A stretch of DNA of 64,000 nucleotides from a virus, in the IMG/VR virus record IMGVR_UViG_3300036829_000172, positions 62,001-126,000 of that record; one strand, 5' to 3'. The notes beneath the pieces were generated by a model, which did not search any database, had not been told where the DNA came from, and saw nothing but the letters and a program-made list of their open reading frames with translations. How positions within the stretch are numbered: the first letter of the stretch is position 1; each line of letters opens with the position of its first letter. A program made the translations under genes and the position numbers. Of this stretch, positions 17,327 to 26,466 are shown in pieces.

Positions 17327-18882
17327 GCAAAGAGAAGCTGCCCCGGTGGCAGTTGTCGTTTCCCGCGCGGCACGTCGTCGTCGGCGAAATGGTCGCGGCG
17401 CCGGTCGTGCTCGGATTGGCGCGGCACGTGTGGTGGCTGGCTGTGATCGCGGCCGTACCGGTGTTCGTTGGCGTCGGCCTGCGCTACCGCGGTGACACCG
17501 CCCTCGGATGGCTGGCTCGAGCCATGCGCCGCCGAAACCGCAGCGTCCTGATTCCAGACGCGTTGAGCGTGGAGCTGCCCGGCGTCGGTCCGATCGGGAT
17601 GCGCATCGACGGGCAATACGCGCTCACCGTCATCGCGTTGCACGGTCGGCCGTTCCCGGAGACGGTCCTGGTGCCCGAGGGTGCCGACACTCTGGACGTC
17701 GTCCCGCTGGAGACGATCGGTTCCCTTCTGCGCCAGTTCGGTGGCCTCGAGTTGGACAGCATCGACGTGGTGTCGGCCGGCAGCCGGGTAGCCGCTGACG
17801 GGCGGTACACCCCCCGCTACGACGAAGTGATCGGCGACCGGCCAGCCGTTGGTCAGCGGCGCACTTGGCTGATGTTGCGGCTGTGCCCGCAGGCCTGCCT
17901 GAAAGCGCTGGCATACCGGGGAGATGTGGGTGTGGCTGTCGCGGCCGCGACCGAACGCATCCGGCAGGCCGCGGTGCGGGAGGGATGCCGGGCCAGCACG
18001 TGCAGCGCCGAGCAGCTGGACGCGGTAACCGGGGCGCTGCTCGGTGGTCATGACGTTGAGCGGTTCGAGGAGCGGTGGTCGCACCTGCGGGCGGGCAACG
18101 ACTACATCAGCAGCTACCTCATCGCGGGTGAAGACCTGACCAGCCGGTTGTTGGCGGACCTCTGGACGATCCGCTCAAGGATGACGGTGACGGTGCTGCG
18201 GCTAACCCGCGGGCCCGCTGGCGGTGTCGACGTAGGGGGCCTGGTGCGGCTGCACACCACGAACCCGTTGACTCATCCGCCGCTGGGCGCGCTGCACCCG
18301 CTGCCCGGAAAGCAGATCTGCGCGCTGTGTGCCTCGCTGCCCTTCGGAAACCGATCCCTAGAGATGGACCTGTCACGCAGACGGCTCGACGGTGCGCGCG
18401 GCCTGACCGTGCCGGTGGGCCCGTGCGGGCCGATGCTCGGCATGACGAGAGACGGTGTCGCGCTGCTGATGCCGTTCACCGACCCGCTGAAACACTGCAC
18501 CATCGCGATCCACGCGGACTTCGACGTACAGGCCGCCCTGCTGCTGCGGGCGACCGCCGCGGGCGCGACCGCTGTCGTACACACGGACCGGCCGCACGCC
18601 TGGGAGCCGATCTGCGACGAACGGATGATGCTGGCCGGGGGTGTTCAAAACGTGAACACACCGGACCTGGTAGTGGCCGACGGCGAAACAGCCGTCAAGC
18701 GGCTACTGGCGGGCAGCGGTGAACGTGGACACACACTGGTCGTGTGCGGTACGCCGCCGCCGGACTGCGACGTCGTGATCACACAGGTGATGGCCGACGA
18801 GCTCGCCGTAGAGGTCGGGCAGCGGCGAATCAGCCTGACGGTGCTGCGTCCAAGGAAGGAACGAGACGCGTTCCTCAGCTGA
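17323..18882 (+). CDS. eccE: ESX membrane component EccE
   Basis: 519 aa from the ATG at 17323, coupled to the upstream stop. Two N-terminal membrane helices (~12-55) are followed by a soluble domain with LPGVGPIGMRIDGQYALTVI and DSIDVVSAG typical of EccE. EccE lines the periphery of the ESX complex. It closes the core ESX gene set. Operator-like site 2 lies inside its 3' end. Confidence 0.9.
   Translation: MSKEKLPRWQLSFPARHVVVGEMVAAPVVLGLARHVWWLAVIAAVPVFVGVGLRYRGDTALGWLARAMRRRNRSVLIPDALSVELPGVGPIGMRIDGQYALTVIALHGRPFPETVLVPEGADTLDVVPLETIGSLLRQFGGLELDSIDVVSAGSRVAADGRYTPRYDEVIGDRPAVGQRRTWLMLRLCPQACLKALAYRGDVGVAVAAATERIRQAAVREGCRASTCSAEQLDAVTGALLGGHDVERFEERWSHLRAGNDYISSYLIAGEDLTSRLLADLWTIRSRMTVTVLRLTRGPAGGVDVGGLVRLHTTNPLTHPPLGALHPLPGKQICALCASLPFGNRSLEMDLSRRRLDGARGLTVPVGPCGPMLGMTRDGVALLMPFTDPLKHCTIAIHADFDVQAALLLRATAAGATAVVHTDRPHAWEPICDERMMLAGGVQNVNTPDLVVADGETAVKRLLAGSGERGHTLVVCGTPPPDCDVVITQVMADELAVEVGQRRISLTVLRPRKERDAFLS
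18638..18657 (-). promoter_or_regulatory. Operator-like palindrome, site 2 (inside eccE)
   Basis: On the - strand this reads GTTCA-CGTTT-TGAAC then ACCCC, identical over the core to site 1. An intragenic, oriented repressor site near an operon end recalls phage stoperators; this role is inferred. Confidence 0.55.
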
Positions 18883-18919
18883 CCTGTAACACGATTCGTC
18901 AACACGCCCTGTCTACGTA

Positions 18920-18950
18920 TTGATTCGCATGTGTCGTCGTGGGAGAATAA
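18920..18950 (+). promoter_or_regulatory. Possible promoter downstream of eccE
   Basis: TTGATT (18920-18925) and an AT-rich GAGAATAA at ~18943-18950 in the 106-bp gap after eccE. Spacing and -10 match are only fair. Confidence 0.25.
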
Positions 18951-18988
18951 GACAGTGCAAGCAAGCGGTGCGTCGAAAGGACACGATC

Positions 18989-19327
18989 ATGAACGCCCCA
19001 GCTGTGGCAGTCGATGTGCAATGGGAGCAGATTCAGGAGCAGGCCCGCGAGGAGCAGTTCCTGCCTGAGCCGGATCTTGACCCGGTTGATGACGGCGTGG
19101 ACGAAAATCTGGCCAACGCCCGCGCGGTCCTTCTAACGGAACTCGCCACCACCGTGCAGGCGCTGCAGCGCGCAGCCAAACACGTCAAGGCCCTCATGGA
19201 CGTCGACGCCGGATTCATCAAGGGCTGCGACGGACGACACATCGGCGTCCACATCGACGAGGCGTTGCTTTTCAGCCGCGCCGCCTACGCAGTCGTGCAC
19301 ATGATCGCCGACCAGGCGCAGCCATGA
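18989..19327 (+). CDS. Hypothetical helical protein
   Basis: 112 aa, GAAAGGA before the ATG at 18989. Acidic N-terminus (EPDLDPVDDGVDEN) and a long helix (LTELATTVQALQRAAKHVKA). Starts a five-gene block after eccE. No family recognised. Confidence 0.6.
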   Translation: MNAPAVAVDVQWEQIQEQAREEQFLPEPDLDPVDDGVDENLANARAVLLTELATTVQALQRAAKHVKALMDVDAGFIKGCDGRHIGVHIDEALLFSRAAYAVVHMIADQAQP

Positions 19328-19449
19328 ACGCCCTGCACCTCGTCGAGATCCTGTTGGCAACCATCGTCGTCGTCGGGTTCGGGGCAGCTTTCCACGTGGC
19401 CCAGCAGGCGTTGGAGCGGTGGGAACAACACCGCCACGCCGAAGACTGA
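19324..19449 (+). CDS. 41-residue single-span membrane protein
   Basis: ATGA overlap with the previous gene. One membrane helix (VEILLATIVVVGFGAAF) and a charged tail ending RWEQHRHAED. Too short for routine calling, but coupling supports it. Confidence 0.5.
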   Translation: MNALHLVEILLATIVVVGFGAAFHVAQQALERWEQHRHAED

Positions 19450-19454
19450 GACGG

Positions 19455-20006
19455 ATGACCGATATGGCTGGCAACGCTGCTCACGAACCGCCGATGTCGC
19501 GGACTATGGCACTGATGGCCCACGCCATCCCCTACCTGCTGATGATCGCGGTGGCCAACAGGGTGGCGTATTTCCTCAAGCTGTCGCTCATCCCATCCAT
19601 ATTGGATACCGGCGCCGCGTTAGTGCTCATGGTCGGCGTGATCGCGCTCTACCGGCATCTGCGTTTCGGCGGCTTGTGCCTGCGCTGCATGCGCAATACG
19701 CCGTTGGATCCCGGGCGGGAGGTCGCGCGTAACAAGGTCTTCCTCTGGGAGTTGCACTGGTCGACGGGACGGCTGTGGGTCGTGCTCGGGGTCTGCGTGG
19801 GCATCCTCCTGGTGGGTGAGCATGCGCATGGGTTGATGCACACACTGTCCAAGATCCCGCTGGACATCCAGTTCTTCTCACTGACGTGGGCCATCTGGAT
19901 TCACCATCGCCTGCGACCGTGGTGCCCATACTGCCGAGGCTGGGGTGAAGGTGGCGAAGAGGAGCGTGTGCCCGATCCAGACCCAGCCGAGAAGGGTGTG
20001 CGGTGA
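19455..20006 (+). CDS. Multi-span membrane protein with two CxxC pairs
   Basis: 183 aa. About four helices (AIPYLLMIAVANRVAYF; AALVLMVGVIALY; LWVVLGVCVGILLV; FFSLTWAIWI) and two pairs, CLRC and CPYC, on hydrophilic loops, which could bind metal. Location next to the ESX locus suggests a membrane accessory role; unproven. Confidence 0.6.
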   Translation: MTDMAGNAAHEPPMSRTMALMAHAIPYLLMIAVANRVAYFLKLSLIPSILDTGAALVLMVGVIALYRHLRFGGLCLRCMRNTPLDPGREVARNKVFLWELHWSTGRLWVVLGVCVGILLVGEHAHGLMHTLSKIPLDIQFFSLTWAIWIHHRLRPWCPYCRGWGEGGEEERVPDPDPAEKGVR

Positions 20007-20128
20007 TGAGCATCGCCGACCGGGCGACGAGGCCCCGCAACCCCAAACCGCCGCTGAGCAACGAGGAGATCATGCTGGCGATGCGGCGACGGCGCGGCAT
20101 GTGGGGACCGAAAGGGGCGTGGAAGTGA
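20006..20128 (+). CDS. 40-residue basic protein
   Basis: TGATG overlap upstream and GTGA overlap downstream. MSIADRATRPRNPKPPLSNE then EEIMLAMRRRRGMWGPKGAW. Typical of tiny phage minor proteins; unknown role. Confidence 0.5.
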   Translation: MSIADRATRPRNPKPPLSNEEIMLAMRRRRGMWGPKGAWK

Positions 20129-20469
20129 CCGGACACTATGACGAGCACGCCTTCTTCGACGCGTGGCAGCGGGGTGTCGAGATCGCCGGGCACCGGTGGT
20201 TCGGCGACGGTACAGCCGCCGCAGCCGCCAACGCCACCAGGAAAGAACGACTGGAGCCGCGCTTCGATGACATTTCGGAGGCGATCGGCTGGCTGTCGTC
20301 TGGTGAGGCGACGTTCCTGGCGGCCATGTACAGCTTCTACAACGCCGACACCGGCGGCAAGATGCTGCGCCAACTGCGGGTCAACGGTCTCGCCGACGTA
20401 GCCGCAAAGTTGGATGAACCGCGAGTGCGTGTCATCGCGGCCTTGCTCGTCAGCTATGCGGGCTGGTGA
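20125..20469 (+). CDS. Hypothetical protein, last of the ESX-side operon
   Basis: 114 aa, GTG start. EHAFFDAWQRGVEIAGHRWF and a helical middle; no family recognised. Followed by a strong terminator. Confidence 0.6.
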   Translation: MTGHYDEHAFFDAWQRGVEIAGHRWFGDGTAAAAANATRKERLEPRFDDISEAIGWLSSGEATFLAAMYSFYNADTGGKMLRQLRVNGLADVAAKLDEPRVRVIAALLVSYAGW

Positions 20470-20488
20470 ATCTGGCGCGCACCACAAT

Positions 20489-20544
20489 CTTTCTCGTGGG
20501 GAGAAAGAAGGCGGCCCCGGTCTCTGGCCGGGGCCGCCTGTTTT
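20489..20544. terminator. Strong double-hairpin terminator at the ESX/phage junction
   Basis: A CTTTCTC/GAGAAAG hairpin (20489-20507) followed by an 11-bp GC-perfect stem (20510-20520 with 20528-20538) and TGTTTT. It separates converging operons: ESX genes on + and packaging genes on -. On the - strand the second stem is followed by CTTCTTTC, so it can work in both directions. Confidence 0.85.
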
Positions 20545-20610
20545 AGAGGCCGTTCCAAGTGCGCCTGGCGCCTATGGACTAGGGGCTAATGACTCCCACG
20601 GCCCGGTCTC

Positions 20611-22260
20611 TTACTGAGTCGGGGACAGGCGAACCGTGTCGGTGAAGCCCATCTGGGAGATGGCCCGCAGGCCGTCGGCGACCGAGATCGTCTCCGGGTC
20701 GCCGAACTCGCAGCGCAGCTCCTCGAGCTTGCGGCTGACGTCGACCTGTTTCTCCGGGATGCCTTGCAGGTCGCGGACCTGGCGGCGCGCCCGGGCCAGC
20801 ATCGCCCGCATGTCGAGGTCGTCTGCGGCCATGTCGTAGCAGGTGACGATGGTGTGCTCCAAGGCGACCACCTTGCCGAGGTCCAGTGGGCGGTCCTCCC
20901 CGCTGGGCACCTCGTCGCGCTCCTCGTCGTCCTGGTCGTCGTCGTCGGCGCGGTCCTGCTCGTCGCCGTGGACGTGCCCGCCGACATCGGGGCCGAGGTC
21001 GCCGACGGTCGGATCGCACTCGTCGTCGACACCCATCGCGTTCAACTGCTTAGGCATGGGCATGTAGCTGTCCTCCGGTCCGGTGTCGCTGTCGGATTTG
21101 ATGGTCGAACCCACATCGAGGTTCGGTCGGTCGCCGGGAACGCTCCCGGTCTGCGCGCCCTTGCTGTAGGGCTCCTCGTGGGGATCCAGCGGGGAATCCG
21201 ACGGTGTCCAGGTGTACGGGTTGCCGAAGCCGCCGCGGTTGTCGGTGACCGGGACCTTCGAGCCGTTGGACAGGACCGCGACGAGCATGGTGCCGCCGGC
21301 CGCGTTGGCGGCGGTTTCGATACGCAGCACGCTGACCGGCTTGGAATCTGTGGGGAGCTCGGCGCCGAACTTTCTGGCGGCGGACTTGATCTTGCGTTCG
21401 ATAGCCGATAACTGGTCGGCGGTGTAGTCCTTGCGGTTCTTGGGCGTCGAGATGTGGCGCCACGCCGACTGCACCCTGGCGGCGCTGTTCAACGGATAGC
21501 GGGGTACACCGTTGCCGCTCTTGGCCGGTTTGTAGTCGGCGTCCTTGTAGCCGGGATCAGCGAAGTTGGAGACACCCCTGTTCGCCTTCGGCGCGGCGCG
21601 TTCCAGAGTAGCCAACGCGCGGCGCACCCGGTCGCGGTCCATGTTGCGCAGCTCGAGCATGTCGGTGTTCGACAGTTTGGCCAGCACATCGATGGCCTCC
21701 GCCGACGACAACATCGCAGCGGTGTTGGGGTTCATCCCGTAGTTCACCACCGACACGTCACCTTTCTCAAGGTTGACGTTCATGATCTTGCGGTGGGTGT
21801 AGTTGGTGTCCCAGTTCTGGTTGCGGACCCGGAACGCGAAGCTCATCTCGTCCATGTCGCCGCGGCGCATTTTCGGCATCAGCCGCTGCACATCAGGGTC
21901 GGTCTGATCGAGGTAGGCCAGGATCCGCAGCCCGTAGCGGTCGGTGCGCAGGTGCAGCGTGCCGGGATGACTGTCGTGAGCGGTGCGGGCCAGCGGAAGA
22001 CCTTCATGGTTGAGCAGCAGCACAACATCGGGTTCATCACCCAACGTCTGGTCGAACGCCCGGAAATCGATCTCCTCCACCCACCCGCCCGCATCGACAC
22101 CGCCGTACACGTCATAAGGGGTGAACGTCGCCGCGTAGCCCTCAAGAATGACTTGCCCAGTTTTGGTGTCAGTGCGGTACTCGAGAGGGCGGGCCAGCTG
22201 GCGCCGCTCGAGGACATCCAGGATTTTCGCGCGGGCGCTGCGCTCTTCAAGAGTCGTCAT
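20611..22260 (-). CDS. HK97-family prohead protease with long C-terminal extension
   Basis: 549 aa. The U35 protease domain spans ~25-190: GYAATFTPYDVYGG, catalytic His85 in LLLNHEGLPLART and Ser140 in DEMSFAFRV. The extension (~215-549) has an acidic GDEQDRADDDDQDDEERDE tract and a coiled helix, perhaps a scaffold-type delta domain. It would process capsid protein during head assembly, but no capsid gene follows: the ESX terminator is ~65 bp downstream. Confidence 0.88.
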   Translation of the reverse strand: MTTLEERSARAKILDVLERRQLARPLEYRTDTKTGQVILEGYAATFTPYDVYGGVDAGGWVEEIDFRAFDQTLGDEPDVVLLLNHEGLPLARTAHDSHPGTLHLRTDRYGLRILAYLDQTDPDVQRLMPKMRRGDMDEMSFAFRVRNQNWDTNYTHRKIMNVNLEKGDVSVVNYGMNPNTAAMLSSAEAIDVLAKLSNTDMLELRNMDRDRVRRALATLERAAPKANRGVSNFADPGYKDADYKPAKSGNGVPRYPLNSAARVQSAWRHISTPKNRKDYTADQLSAIERKIKSAARKFGAELPTDSKPVSVLRIETAANAAGGTMLVAVLSNGSKVPVTDNRGGFGNPYTWTPSDSPLDPHEEPYSKGAQTGSVPGDRPNLDVGSTIKSDSDTGPEDSYMPMPKQLNAMGVDDECDPTVGDLGPDVGGHVHGDEQDRADDDDQDDEERDEVPSGEDRPLDLGKVVALEHTIVTCYDMAADDLDMRAMLARARRQVRDLQGIPEKQVDVSRKLEELRCEFGDPETISVADGLRAISQMGFTDTVRLSPTQ

Positions 22261-22272
22261 CAGTAACCTCCG

Positions 22273-23766
22273 TCAACGCCCTAGCGTTTCACCAGAATTT
22301 CCGTGGCCGTTGTAAGGCGCGCCGCCGACACCGGCAAGTTGGCGGTCTGCCCCGTCGATGTCTTCGCCCGGTTGGGGCTCCGACGGGTCGAAGCTGTAGT
22401 AGGAGCCGTCCGCCTGCCACAGGCCCGGCACCGGTTCGGAGCCGGTGGCGGCCAGCCACATACCGCGTTTGGGGTCGTAGTAGGCGAACGCGCGGTCCTG
22501 GTTTTCCCCGCCACCGATCGGAGGCATCGGCAAACTACCCGGCGGCTTAGCCGGCGGCGGCGGGTTGCCGATCGCGACCGGAGAACCGGCCGGCACCAGG
22601 GTGGCCGGGTGCAGCAGCACGTCGCCGCCCTCGAGTGGGTCCATCTCTTCGCGGGCCCGCAGCTCGTTGGCGGTGATCCAGCCGGCGCCCTGCGACGAGC
22701 CGACCGCCTTCTGGTAGGCGGCCCACCGGCCGATCACATCGCCGCGCAGCAGCGCTTCGAAGTCGAACCGCACGAACTGACCGCGCGGCAGACAGCTGGA
22801 GATGACCGACTCCATACACGCCGTCCAGGCCCGGAACGTGTAGGTGATCGCGCCCAGCGTGATCTGCTCGACGCCGGTGCCCCACGCGGTGGTTTCCTTC
22901 GTGTCACCGATCAGGATCGGCGGGACACCGTACATCAGGCAGATCTCGGAGCGCTGGAACTGCCGTGTTTCCAGGAACTGGGCCTCGTCGGGTTTGATGA
23001 CGATCGTTTCCCACTTGAACCCGTTCGTCAGGACAGCCGGCAGTCGGCGCCCGCCGTGTGAGGCGATCCAGTTGCGTTGCTGCCGGGTGACCGCCTTCTC
23101 GTCGAGGTCCTTGTCGGTGAACAGGATGCCCGACGGGTTGGCGGCTTCCTTGAAGTAGCGGTACCCGTATTCCTCGGACGCCAGGCTCATGCCGATCGCG
23201 ACCTGGGCCTGGTTGACCGGCGACAGCCCCCACGGTTCGCCCGGCATGGTGAACCGGCGGATGTGCACGATGTCGGAGTTGTTCTGCTCCTCGCCCATGA
23301 TCCGGTAGATCGGGTCGAACCACAGCAGCAGGTCGGGGCGCCGTTCCAGGAACACCATGTCGGGATGCAGCGGCAGCAGCGACGTCGGGTAGCCCAGCTT
23401 GTCGCGCGAGGTGATCAGGTGATAGCTGTTGCCGCGCAGCGCCATCGAGGCGATGACCATCCATTTCCAGTTGAACAGGTCGAAACCCGGGAACGGTTGA
23501 CGCAGAATCGCCGGCTGCGGGTTGACCTCCTTGGGCACCCCTTTCGCGTCGCGGCGGTACGCCTTCCACGGCAGCGACGCGATCGTGTCCGCCAGCACTC
23601 GGACGCACGCCAGCACCGTCATGCAGGCCATCGCCCGGTGCACACCGACGAAGTCGTCGATCACCCCGACCGCCGGCGGCGGCACGAACGAGGACGTCAT
23701 CAGGGTCCGCTGCTCGGCGCCGCCGGTCTCGGCGACGCGGGTACGGACCCGCGCGAGGATGCTCAC
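22273..23766 (-). CDS. Phage portal protein (HK97 type)
   Basis: 497 aa from the GTG at 23766 (AGGAG ~12 nt upstream); a longer frame reaches 23940 but overlaps the upstream gene. Motifs SLPWKAYRRD, GNSYHLITSRD, PWGLSPVNQA and MYGVPPILIGD are typical of the HK97 portal. Forms the dodecameric DNA entry ring of the capsid. Proline-rich C-terminal tail. Sits between a membrane protein and the protease. Confidence 0.93.
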   Translation of the reverse strand: MSILARVRTRVAETGGAEQRTLMTSSFVPPPAVGVIDDFVGVHRAMACMTVLACVRVLADTIASLPWKAYRRDAKGVPKEVNPQPAILRQPFPGFDLFNWKWMVIASMALRGNSYHLITSRDKLGYPTSLLPLHPDMVFLERRPDLLLWFDPIYRIMGEEQNNSDIVHIRRFTMPGEPWGLSPVNQAQVAIGMSLASEEYGYRYFKEAANPSGILFTDKDLDEKAVTRQQRNWIASHGGRRLPAVLTNGFKWETIVIKPDEAQFLETRQFQRSEICLMYGVPPILIGDTKETTAWGTGVEQITLGAITYTFRAWTACMESVISSCLPRGQFVRFDFEALLRGDVIGRWAAYQKAVGSSQGAGWITANELRAREEMDPLEGGDVLLHPATLVPAGSPVAIGNPPPPAKPPGSLPMPPIGGGENQDRAFAYYDPKRGMWLAATGSEPVPGLWQADGSYYSFDPSEPQPGEDIDGADRQLAGVGGAPYNGHGNSGETLGR

Positions 23767-23780
23767 AGGCGGAGTGTCTC

Positions 23781-24224
23781 CTAGCTGTCGAACCGGCGGC
23801 TGGTCAACACACCGATGGCGATCAGGCACAGACCGGCAATGAACAGGCCAAGCCACACGTGGATCACGAATCCGCCGCCGGCCAGACACAGCATCCCGGC
23901 GAGCTCGATCCCGGTCGAGGTCAGTTCCCGCCGATCCCACTCACGTTTCTTCTTGGCGGTGACCGGCGGGGTCTGCGGTGGGGGCGGCGCCGGTTCCGGC
24001 TGCTTTTTCGGCTCCGGGTCGGGCGGCGGGCGCCGGTCGTCCTCGGACTCGGGGTGGTCAGCCCACGGCGGCTGGTCCAGCATCCCGGCGGCGCGGGCGG
24101 CGCGCAGCTGGTCCTGCATCCGCGAGTCGGAGTAGATGCGGCCGCCGCCGCCGACCACGACGGGCGGGCTACCGTCCGGGGCCGGGTTGATCGGGTTGGG
24201 GGTTCCAGCGGTCGTATTCGTCAT
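23781..24224 (-). CDS. Proline-rich protein with C-terminal membrane helices
   Basis: 147 aa, GAAAGGAAG before the ATG at 24224. Proline/acidic N-terminal part (EPKKQPEPAPPPPQTPPV) and two membrane segments at ~100-140. Its 5' end overlaps the terminase by 56 bp. No family recognised; a membrane protein between terminase and portal is unusual. Confidence 0.6.
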   Translation of the reverse strand: MTNTTAGTPNPINPAPDGSPPVVVGGGGRIYSDSRMQDQLRAARAAGMLDQPPWADHPESEDDRRPPPDPEPKKQPEPAPPPPQTPPVTAKKKREWDRRELTSTGIELAGMLCLAGGGFVIHVWLGLFIAGLCLIAIGVLTSRRFDS

Positions 24225-25836
24225 CGGCTTCCTTTCGCCACTGATCGATGATGTCGTCGTCGGGCCAGTCCCACACCCGGGAGTCGCCTTCAACCTCGGG
24301 CGGGTTGTTCAGCAGCCACACCGCGCCGCAGCAGCCGATCAGCGGGGACGCGTCGACCGGTGATTTGCGCCGGTCGAAGAACCAGGAGTCGCCGATCTGC
24401 CGGCCGATCGTGGAGGCCGCGGCCCGGTCCAGCGCTTTGGCCGGCGGGTGTTTGATGGTGCCGCCGGTGATGCCGTCGTAGAAGTCGCCGGCGGCGGCCG
24501 CGAGCTGCGCGACAGGCTTGCCCCACTCGGCCACCTCGATACCCTTGTCGTCGCCGCCGTCGCGGTCCTCGGTGAGCTCCTCGATCAGACCGGACGCGGG
24601 AGCCCCGGTCCGCTGAATACAGACAGCTTTGAAGCGCTTGCCCTCGCCGACGCGGGGTTTCAGCCAAGCGCGCAGCCAGTCGGTGCCCTTGCCGGCCTTG
24701 ATGACCTCGGTGTGGATGTCGCCGTCGGCGCGCAGCGCCGCGGCCGCGATGTAGGTGCGGGTGCGGTGATAGTTGGTGTCGACGCAGAGGTAAACGTCGG
24801 CGCCCGGCGCGCGGGCCGACTTGCTGTCCTTGGTGTCGGCCCACGCCTGGGCGGGGATGATGCCCGGCGCCAGCGCATCCACCCACTGGCACAGGTACTC
24901 GGTGCGGAATCCGGGCAGGTCGTCGGCTTCCATGTTTTCGTAGTGGGCGTGCAGATCCTCCAGGCAGAACTCGGCCAGCTGCCCCAGCGCCGGGTTAGCC
25001 ATGTGCCAGTACTTGTCGTCACGCGGGTCGACGTCATCAGGCACCGACCATTCGAAAAACCCGGTCTGGCTGTTGTCGGTGTCCTTCGTGATGATCCTGC
25101 GGATCGCCGCATCACGCAGACCCTTCAGGACGATCGACTTCGCCTCCCCGGCGTTGGAGGTGACCAGCACCTGCGCGCACGGCCGCACATTCGTCGTCGG
25201 CGTGACGGCGCGCCACGCGTCAGGCTTGGTGTGCTCACGCATCTCGTCGAGCCACGCGAAATCCACCGACAGCGACCGGCCGCCGCTGCTGTTCGCGGTC
25301 ACCGCCCGCCACGACCGCCGGTACGTCAGTATCGCTTTGTGCTTGCCGTTGGTGGTGATGTGCCGCATCAGCTCCGGCGCCAACAAGTCGTCGTCGCGGA
25401 TGTCGTCAACAACGTGCTGCAGCGTCCCCTCGGCGTAGTCAAGGTTCTGCGCGGCGACCACCGCCAGCTTGGCCGCCGGCCAATCCGGGTCGGGCCGGCC
25501 GTGCTTGTCCATGAACAGCCGCCACAAACCGAGGCCTTCGCCCCACTTCGTTTTTCCATTTTGGCGGGCCATTAGCACAACTAAGTAGCGGAATCGGAAC
25601 CCGGTGCCGTTCGGGCGTTTCTCCAACGCCCGGTAGTACAGCCACCGCTGAAACGGGATCAGGTGCCAGCCCAGCAGATGCTCCAGGAAAAAGCAGCACT
25701 GCGGACCCCACGTCGCTTCCGGTTTAATCCCGTACTCGGCGTCAGGGTCGGCGTGCTGCGGCAGCGGCGGCGTGTGATACCGCGGCAGCAGCGAACCGAC
25801 ACGAGGATCAGGAGCAGGGGGAGCGGCAACCGTCAT
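24169..25836 (-). CDS. terL: Phage terminase large subunit
   Basis: 555 aa, ATG overlapping the upstream TGA. ATPase: variant Walker A ARQNGKT (90-96), Walker B VDFAWLDE (DE at 197-198), coupling motif VLVTSNAGE. The C-terminal nuclease fold begins around VYLCVDTNYHRT. HK97-type (Terminase_1). It cuts and pumps DNA through the portal. Neighbours confirm a packaging module. Confidence 0.94.
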   Translation of the reverse strand: MTVAAPPAPDPRVGSLLPRYHTPPLPQHADPDAEYGIKPEATWGPQCCFFLEHLLGWHLIPFQRWLYYRALEKRPNGTGFRFRYLVVLMARQNGKTKWGEGLGLWRLFMDKHGRPDPDWPAAKLAVVAAQNLDYAEGTLQHVVDDIRDDDLLAPELMRHITTNGKHKAILTYRRSWRAVTANSSGGRSLSVDFAWLDEMREHTKPDAWRAVTPTTNVRPCAQVLVTSNAGEAKSIVLKGLRDAAIRRIITKDTDNSQTGFFEWSVPDDVDPRDDKYWHMANPALGQLAEFCLEDLHAHYENMEADDLPGFRTEYLCQWVDALAPGIIPAQAWADTKDSKSARAPGADVYLCVDTNYHRTRTYIAAAALRADGDIHTEVIKAGKGTDWLRAWLKPRVGEGKRFKAVCIQRTGAPASGLIEELTEDRDGGDDKGIEVAEWGKPVAQLAAAAGDFYDGITGGTIKHPPAKALDRAAASTIGRQIGDSWFFDRRKSPVDASPLIGCCGAVWLLNNPPEVEGDSRVWDWPDDDIIDQWRKEADDEYDRWNPQPDQPGPGR

Positions 25837-26063
25837 CCGCAACACGCATCTTCAGGGGCGATCTCGATCTCGAGGCGCAGCGACTCGGTCACCTCGCAGT
25901 GCCCGGCACAGTCCGGGTCGGCGCACTGCGCGAGGATCCGCTGCAGCACGAAGCCTGTCGTCAGCCCGTACGCGATCAGCTCACCCGCCACCCGCACCTC
26001 GATCTCCTGCGGCGCGATCCACGTCTGCCCCCGTAAATGGTCGGGCAGTGACAGGACCGTCAT
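25833..26063 (-). CDS. Small acidic protein before terminase
   Basis: 76 aa from ATG 26063 (a GTG at 26096 is possible). C-terminal cysteines (CADPDCAGHCEVTE, CCG end). ATGA overlap with terL. Possibly a small terminase-associated factor; unknown. Confidence 0.5.
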   Translation of the reverse strand: MTVLSLPDHLRGQTWIAPQEIEVRVAGELIAYGLTTGFVLQRILAQCADPDCAGHCEVTESLRLEIEIAPEDACCG

Positions 26064-26079
26064 CCGGCCGGCAGGCTGA

Positions 26080-26358
26080 TTACCGATCGGGATCACTGCC
26101 CGTCGTGTCGGAAGGAGTCGTCGACATCCACGACGGCGCGACGACCGCAGGCTCATCAATCTGCCCGCCGCCGGTCTTTGGTTCGCCCCAGTGCAGCACC
26201 TCGCCGGCACCCGCGGCCTGCCTGTCTTCGTCCGCCCGCGTCAACGCCTCATAGAACGCATCAGCGAACAGCCGGCGCAGCGGCTCAGTGATCAGCAGCC
26301 ACACCGCTTCGATGGCATCCGACAGCAGCGGGAGCACGCCTTGATTGTCTGGCCGCAT
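26080..26358 (-). CDS. Hypothetical protein, start of packaging operon
   Basis: 92 aa. Helical LSDAIEAVWLLITEPLRRLF then a disordered C-terminus. The ATG lies only a few bases from a 60-bp-spaced repeat with a TTGACA element. No clear ribosome-binding site, so the start is uncertain. Confidence 0.5.
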   Translation of the reverse strand: MRPDNQGVLPLLSDAIEAVWLLITEPLRRLFADAFYEALTRADEDRQAAGAGEVLHWGEPKTGGGQIDEPAVVAPSWMSTTPSDTTGSDPDR

Positions 26359-26360
26359 TA

Positions 26361-26466
26361 ACCATGGCAGCTGTCAAGCAACTTCGCGCGGCGTGTCGGA
26401 AAGGGAAACCGGCAATCTTTTCCATGGCCGCTGTCAAGCAGGTTGGGCGGCGTGTCGCAAAAGAAA
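26361..26466. repeat. Two imperfect 46-bp direct repeats, 60-bp period
   Basis: Copies at 26361-26406 and 26421-26466 share CCATGGC-GCTGTCAAGCA and GCGGCGTGTCG-AAA. On the - strand each contains a perfect TTGACA directed at the packaging operon. No convincing -10 follows, so promoter or operator function is a guess. Confidence 0.5.
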
